NCBI GenBank assembly: GCA_943704495.1
Contig: CALSCR010003782.1
Location: 1 to 33,848 of the forward strand
Direction of reading: 5' to 3'
Length of the DNA stretch: 33,848 nt
DNA from: Pigoraptor chileana
Lineage: Eukaryota > Opisthokonta > Filasterea
Notes under the pieces: model-generated
Database searches by the model: none
What the model was told of the DNA's origin: nothing
Seen by the model: only the letters and a program-made list of their open reading frames with translations
Shown: positions 29,601 to 33,848 of the stretch, piece after piece
Layout: each line of letters begins with the position of its first letter
How positions within the stretch are numbered: the first letter of the stretch is position 1
Position numbers and translations under genes: made by a program

Positions 29601-32432
29601 TTTAAAAGCAGATGCCAGCGTGTACAGCCCAATCGGCTTGTCCGTGTCTCTGGATCCAGACGGTGTGCGCGAGATCCCTTTCGAGTGCCCATGTGCATTC
29701 GGATGCAGGCCATGGGTGTGTCCCGCGTGTGCGCTTTTGCTGAGGCCCGCCACGTCGTCAGTCCGAACATCCCGAGTATCCTTAGCCTTTTGCGGCGGGT
29801 CAGAGAGGGTGCGCCGCCGCTCGGTGGACAGCTCCTCTGCGGCGACAACGGTGGCGTACGGCAAGGCAACGGGCTCAAGAAGGGAGAGAAACTTGCCACT
29901 CGTCTCACGTATGGCCCCAATGTTACCAAATATGGCATCTGCATCGATGTCCAACAGGCCATCCTCGCTTTGTATGTCCCTGAGGGAACCAAGGAAAATC
30001 TGTTCGCAAGGTGCGTTTCAAAACATTCAGTATGTGGAAAGAGTTATCTGGTCAAAGGCAGAAAGAGGTCACGGCCATTGAAGTCCCTGGGATGCATGCG
30101 CTTTGCACTCACTGATTGAAGTACGCCGAGGTGGTCATAGAACGTTGCCTCGCTCGAGTACACTTCCCATATGCACTCGTGTAGCATGACGGCATTCTTC
30201 GACAGAGCAGAGATTGCCTCGGGAGAAAACCAATCCGTCCAACGATGCTCCGCCGCCTTTGGTGATGCGTGCGGTTGTTGTTGTTGTTTTGTCCACCGAG
30301 TTGATTGGTGGTGGTGGCAATGTTGGAGAAAAAAGACGGGGCAGGTCAAAGCATGCGCGTGGGCGAGTGGTGTCATTACACAGAGTCATTAGAATCGATT
30401 AATCAGCGCTTTCAATACCACTAAAGCGTGCGCCGCACAATTGTTTGCGCCAGTCACGAGCACGAGGGCACATACTCTGTATCCCGGATTGTCAGACTGT
30501 TCGGCACTCGATAGCCGCAACGCAACGACGGCCAGTTTCTCCTCCAGCGTTGACCGGTTCTTTTTGCGGGGGACATCACCCGTCGAGTCCTCGCGCTTCG
30601 CGTGCGCATCTTTGCTGTCTTTGGAATCCTTCATCGGCTCCTTTCCATCTTTGCTATCCTTGCCGTCTTTCTCTTTCTCTTTCTCTTTCTCTTTGTGCTT
30701 CCCGCCAAAGAAGCGCCCGAGGGAGCCTGCAAGGGGAAAGATGAGGGTGCGGAGGGGGGAGGGGATAGACCCAAATAGATTGCCAAAATAAATGAATTAG
30801 TGACCCTGCACGTCACCAGCAATGTTTGGAAGGGAACGCAGTCTGCCTGGTCCATGCATGTATATGTGAGCACAAATGGTCACGTGCATTCCCTTTCAAC
30901 TTTCAACCGACAGTGAAGAGCAGACAAGGACACATCCTCACACCGGTCATTCATTTGCAAAACGGAGCGATGGAGGGGAAGAGCTCCCAATACGAAAGCG
31001 GATGCACAAAATTGCTGTCTTCCGTTTCAAAGCCCATACCTATCGATCTCGTTCGTTTGATGTTCGCTCCGTGGAGGTCTGCCCGGTGCGCAACCGCAGA
31101 TACGACCTATTGTGTATATAAATAAGAATCACAAAAACATTCTCACTCATTTAAAGATGCAGGACTCGAGTCATGTCATCGGCGCTTATGGCCGTTACTC
31201 CGCGTATGTGATCATTTAAAGAAAGGAATGAAGGACATCCCAAACAACAAAGTGGTTCTCTTATACACGCAGAGCAACGAAAAAAGTCTTCTGAGGGTTT
31301 CCCAAGGTGCGCACGCCGCGTCAGCACGGAGCACTCAAACAGAACACACCTCGTTCGCCATTCCTTGTGTTGGCGATGTCGAGAGTGATGTTGCGGGCTT
31401 GTGCAGCTCTGCCGCGAGAGATCCTTGCTCAATCTGAAACACATACACGCAAAAATGCACCAGCAGTCAGCCACTTGGCTCTCAAAAAGCATGCCAGTTT
31501 AATTCTTTACTCAACCGACGTCAGTGAGTACATACCAGGTTCATTGAGCCCCATCGCTTGATGTGTGCATCGTGGGCATCGGGATTAAAGGCATCAATTT
31601 CCTCGCGATCTTCAGGGTAACCGTGAGTTCCCCTGTCAAATAAATAGCACATGCAAACACACACACACATATATATATGTATATACACGCACACACACAT
31701 ACACATATATATACACGCACGCACACACACACACACAATCACACACATACACACATATATTCAAGCGGTGGGGGAAAAGCTCGTCAGCCCATTGCCATGC
31801 GGGCGAGGTCAAGTGTGGAACGCTAGCGCGCAAATCTTTTCGACTCCAACCGTGATAACAAAACTAGGATCGTCCTAAAAATCGATCCTCCAACATTCAC
31901 AAGCCAGGCACGCAACGTACCCTTCCGGTATGTCCGCAGACGGTGGGATTTGCGAGCCAGATACTTTCCGCACGCGAACGTCAAGGTCGGTGTGTGACTT
32001 CGCTCGCAAATAACACATCACAGCAAAAAATGATTAAAATTATTAAACCCACATCCCTCCGCTGCCACCAAGACACCACTAAAGGCATGCATACACAGAC
32101 AAAATGTCACGTACCTTTCTCTTTTGCCATGAAGCACGTCTTGCCATAGTGGGCGACACATTGGACCCGCCCTGCGCTGCAGCTTCCTTCAAAAGGGTGG
32201 CCTCTCCATCCTTGCTCGTCCGGCGGGATCCCTTGCGGGACAAAAACGACAGACCGCGCGAACGAAAGCCCCCGGAGCCCGCATCATCGGCCTCAGCGGA
32301 GGTCTCTGACACACGCGTCGACTTCTGTGACGTGAGAACAGCAAATGCAAGGTTAAAACTGCGTGAAGACAAACAACGTTAATCACTCGCTTGCAAACAC
32401 TCTTATCAACTTGCCTCCGATGGATGATCCAT
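26644..32432 (-). CDS. Rho guanine nucleotide exchange factor (DH-PH) with C-terminal ubiquitin-like/RBD-like segment
   Basis: DH domains load GTP onto Rho-family GTPases and control actin. Seventeen minus-strand exons with matching phases give 870 aa: 32432-32415, 32324-32115, 31997-31921, 31632-31536, 31433-31350, 31106-31040, 30726-30476, 30256-30113, 29999-29598, 29271-29164, 28977-28883, 28656-28593, 28356-28222, 28028-27837, 27516-27468, 27377-27156 and 27041-26644. Residues 1-290 are basic and Ser-rich with a Lys-Glu/Lys-Asp tract. The DH domain (about 290-584) shows [16 protein letters not shown], the IFGNIGAI helix and the diagnostic [16 protein letters not shown]. An insert of about 80 residues splits it after [10 protein letters not shown]. 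The PH domain (about 590-705) includes [13 protein letters not shown] and a Trp-containing final helix. The last about 65 residues, [19 protein letters not shown] and LDPTGYTLV, resemble a Ras-binding ubiquitin-like fold. The start and intron 1 (GC-AG) are the least certain parts. Confidence 0.87.
27517..27836 (-). other. RhoGEF intron 14 (320 nt)
   Basis: Donor GTATGC, acceptor GCTGCAG. More than a third of its length is the compound CA-rich repeat; nothing else is recognisable. Confidence 0.8.
27691..27816. repeat. Compound (CA)n and (CACACG)n tract in a RhoGEF intron
   Basis: An outer (AC)n run encloses about ten copies of the hexamer CACACG, then (AC)n and a short (AT)n. It lies in the intron between the exons ending 27837 and starting 27516. 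Alternating purine-pyrimidine DNA of this length is a classic Z-DNA-prone sequence. Confidence 0.93.
29145..29163 (-). repeat. (CA)n microsatellite at the donor of RhoGEF intron 10
   Basis: On the coding minus strand the intron opens with about nine GT units directly after the Leu-Lys codons that end exon 10. The donor is embedded in the repeat. Confidence 0.92.
29272..29597 (-). other. RhoGEF intron 9 (326 nt)
   Basis: It separates AFKG from FADRFEPYF inside the DH domain. Donor GTAGGT, acceptor GCACAG. I see no repeat or gene in it. Confidence 0.8.
30727..31039 (-). other. RhoGEF intron 6 (313 nt)
   Basis: It separates RTRSI from GSLGRFFGG. Donor GTATGG, acceptor TTGCAG, phase 1. A CACGTG core lies at about 30883, within the intron. 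Nothing else is recognisable. Confidence 0.75.
31656..31760. repeat. Mixed (CA)n/(TA)n microsatellite in RhoGEF intron 3
   Basis: About 100 bp of alternating CA, TA and CGCA units lie between the exons ending 31921 and starting 31632. The short ORFs across it are low-complexity artefacts. Confidence 0.92.
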
Positions 32433-32946
32433 TAAAGATAGACCACGAGCCGACGAATCGGCGGCCTGAGGCGGCTTATGATGCTTAGCCAAGCTGCATA
32501 ACGATAAAGGTCTCCTCGGTTGTCCTCGAGACCCGTGGTGTTTCGAAGGCGATTTCTATTCAAAACATTCACCGGCGGCGAGGCTTGCTAATGTGTTATT
32601 CTATTGATTCGATCCTTTATGGTGTAGGTCTAGAAGGATTTGAGGCGAATGTGAGCTTCTCCGTTTCCATTCAATTGGCAGGTCTGCATAGGGAAGAATA
32701 GCCGCCGGGTGACAGGGAATGAACGCAAACATCAACGAGAACAATGCCAACAAGACAGACTGGCGTTTCTGACCTCTGTGGAAGCAACCTGCACAACTGC
32801 ATGTTGTAAGAGTTCTGCCAGTATTCCCCTAACAACTGCATGCATTTGTGCAGCCACTGAGTCCGACTGGACGCCGGATCGGGTAGTCTCACACAGTAAA
32901 CTGACGTCACAGTGACGGCAAATCAAGGTAGTGAACTTCAGTGCCC

Positions 32947-32956
32947 ATCACGTGAT
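32947..32956. promoter_or_regulatory. TCACGTGA palindrome in the RhoGEF upstream region
   Basis: The palindrome at 32948-32955 lies about 516 bp upstream of the chosen RhoGEF ATG and matches the boxes near RPC7 and EPG5. If the gene has an upstream first exon the box would be nearer the real promoter. Confidence 0.3.
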
Positions 32957-33023
32957 CAGACTAGCTAAAAGCACCCCTGCGACCCCGGCCATCAAATAAT
33001 ACTCATGCGCCGCACGCCCGGTG

Positions 33024-33423
33024 ACACTGCGGCCGTCCGGCTGGCCGACAGACGCCGGTCCAGACAGTACTATTTTACGTCCCGGCCCCCTATTTTCAGA
33101 CTTATAGTTGCTGATGAATCAGCGGCTGCGCATGAATTTGAACTGCAGTCAGAAAGCAGTTCGCGGGACTCTGAAGATCTCAAGGAAGTCCCCTTGCGGC
33201 CGAACTGACGGATCTTCAGTGCGGCCGTCAGTTCGGCCAGTCGTCGGGTCCAGGCCCGGCCAGCCGGCGGCGGTCAGTCTGTCAGCGGGGCCGGTATTCG
33301 CCTGATCCACTGCGGCCAAGTGAATAAGCTCACTGCAGTACTGATACTGTCAGTGCTGCTCTGAAGCATTATCTGAAACTAAATCACTGATACACTGCGG
33401 CCGGGTAGCCGTATTACAATCGG
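33024..33423. repeat. Possible unclassified repeat unit with ACTGCGGCC words and inverted repeats
   Basis: The 12-mer ACACTGCGGCCG occurs at 33024-33035 and 33392-33403 near the two ends of this stretch; related words occur at 33218-33227 and 33308-33317. A perfect 14-bp inverted repeat, GGCCGAACTGACGG at 33198-33211 and its complement at 33225-33238, could form a hairpin with a 13-nt loop. A second pair, CCGGCTGGCC at 33037-33046 and its complement at 33258-33267, brackets it. No ORF or target-site duplication was established. Confidence 0.4.
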
Positions 33424-33454
33424 CCAATCGGGTTGACCCCAGCACCACACAAAT

Positions 33455-33848
33455 TTATTGCCGAGGATTAAACTTTCCACCCGATACTGGGACATGTCCA
33501 CCGGGACGGGACAGTATTTGAAGCGCAATGGTTATACCCGAACATACATGAGGAGGAATATTGTACACCTTGCACAATCCCGCAGCTCGTTTTGCATGGG
33601 CGTAAAACATAATATCATTGCGTCCAACGGCGCTGTAGTAAATGCTCTGTCGACTCGTCATGCGATAAAGAAACGTGGGCTCGGGAACGACAACGACTCG
33701 GCCGCCGCCGGCGGAGAGCTTTGTATATAGATCCCAATCAACAAACGGTGTGTGAGGCGACTCATCGTGATCTACTGTGCAGCCGCCGACCTCGAGGGCT
33801 TTCAAACGGCGCACCATCACGTTCGATTTGCCGGCATGATGAATGTAC
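33455..33848 (-). CDS. Glycosyltransferase (family 2-like), C-terminal part, 5' end off the right edge
   Basis: The frame is open to the window edge and ends in TAA at 33455-33457, giving about 130 residues of the C-terminus. The pattern SNVMVRR, then an acidic stretch, then FVDWDLYTKL and VVVPEPTFLYRM, matches the C-terminal half of GT-A fold family 2 transferases, where a (E/V)DWDLW-like motif precedes a conserved PEPL-x-YR segment. The last about 60 residues show no motif I know. There is no intron in the visible part. The donor sugar, acceptor and the N-terminal nucleotide-binding half cannot be seen. The family call rests on these few motifs, so it is moderate. Confidence 0.6.
   Translation of the reverse strand, partial: YIHHAGKSNVMVRRLKALEVGGCTVDHDESPHTPFVDWDLYTKLSAGGGRVVVVPEPTFLYRMTSRQSIYYSAVGRNDIMFYAHAKRAAGLCKVYNIPPHVCSGITIALQILSRPGGHVPVSGGKFNPRQ

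Larger units (their letters stand above)
32433..33454. other. Intergenic region upstream of the RhoGEF and downstream of a glycosyltransferase gene
   Basis: No coding sequence was recognised in this 1,022-bp stretch, except that the frame stays open for about 60 bp upstream of the chosen RhoGEF ATG, so an earlier start or first exon is possible. The part at 33001-33423 is rich in ACTGCGGCC words and inverted repeats. Confidence 0.65.

Noticed and set aside
31145-31200. Short open stretch ([16 protein letters not shown]) considered as a RhoGEF exon
   Set aside because: It lacks a usable acceptor in frame. The exon 31106-31040 joins its neighbours on both sides with matching phases, so this stretch is better read as intron.

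Overview
This window is nuclear DNA from a eukaryote, most likely an intron-rich unicellular one. The genes have many short spliceosomal introns (about 70 to 370 nt, GT-AG, often GTGAGT or GTATGT donors), base composition looks balanced, and microsatellites lie in introns and between genes. I cannot assign a lineage. A homolog of the autophagy tether EPG5, a cytosolic DPP8/9-type peptidase, an exostosin-like GT47-GT64 enzyme and a DH-PH RhoGEF point away from Dikarya fungi and land plants, but this is inference.

The window holds eight protein genes. Seven were traced exon by exon with consistent splice phases. From left to right: CSN6, COP9 signalosome subunit 6 (minus, 3' end off the left edge); a secreted S10 serine carboxypeptidase (minus, 7 exons including a 10-nt microexon); RPC7/Rpc31, an RNA polymerase III subunit (minus, 5 exons); a very large EPG5 homolog (minus, 3 exons, about 2,694 aa); a DPP8/9-like serine peptidase (plus, 15 exons, 1,019 aa); an exostosin-like glycosyltransferase with GT47 and GT64 halves (plus, 2 exons, 763 aa); a RhoGEF with DH, PH and a C-terminal ubiquitin-like/RBD-like segment (minus, about 17 exons, 870 aa); and the C-terminal part of a family-2-type glycosyltransferase (minus, runs off the right edge).

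EPG5 and DPP8/9 are divergent and share an 884-bp upstream region. The exostosin and RhoGEF genes converge tail to tail over 338 bp. The genes do not form one pathway; this is an ordinary gene-dense housekeeping neighbourhood and I see no new multi-gene system. The points most worth a second look are gene-structure oddities (microexons, an in-frame TAG that coincides with a splice acceptor, a GC-AG intron, microsatellites that begin exactly at splice donors, and intron loss biased to the 3' part of EPG5), a probable diverged dispersed repeat in the two outermost intergenic regions, and a recurrent TCACGTGA box upstream of several genes. No tRNA, rRNA, CRISPR array, transposon ORF or virus-derived element was recognised.
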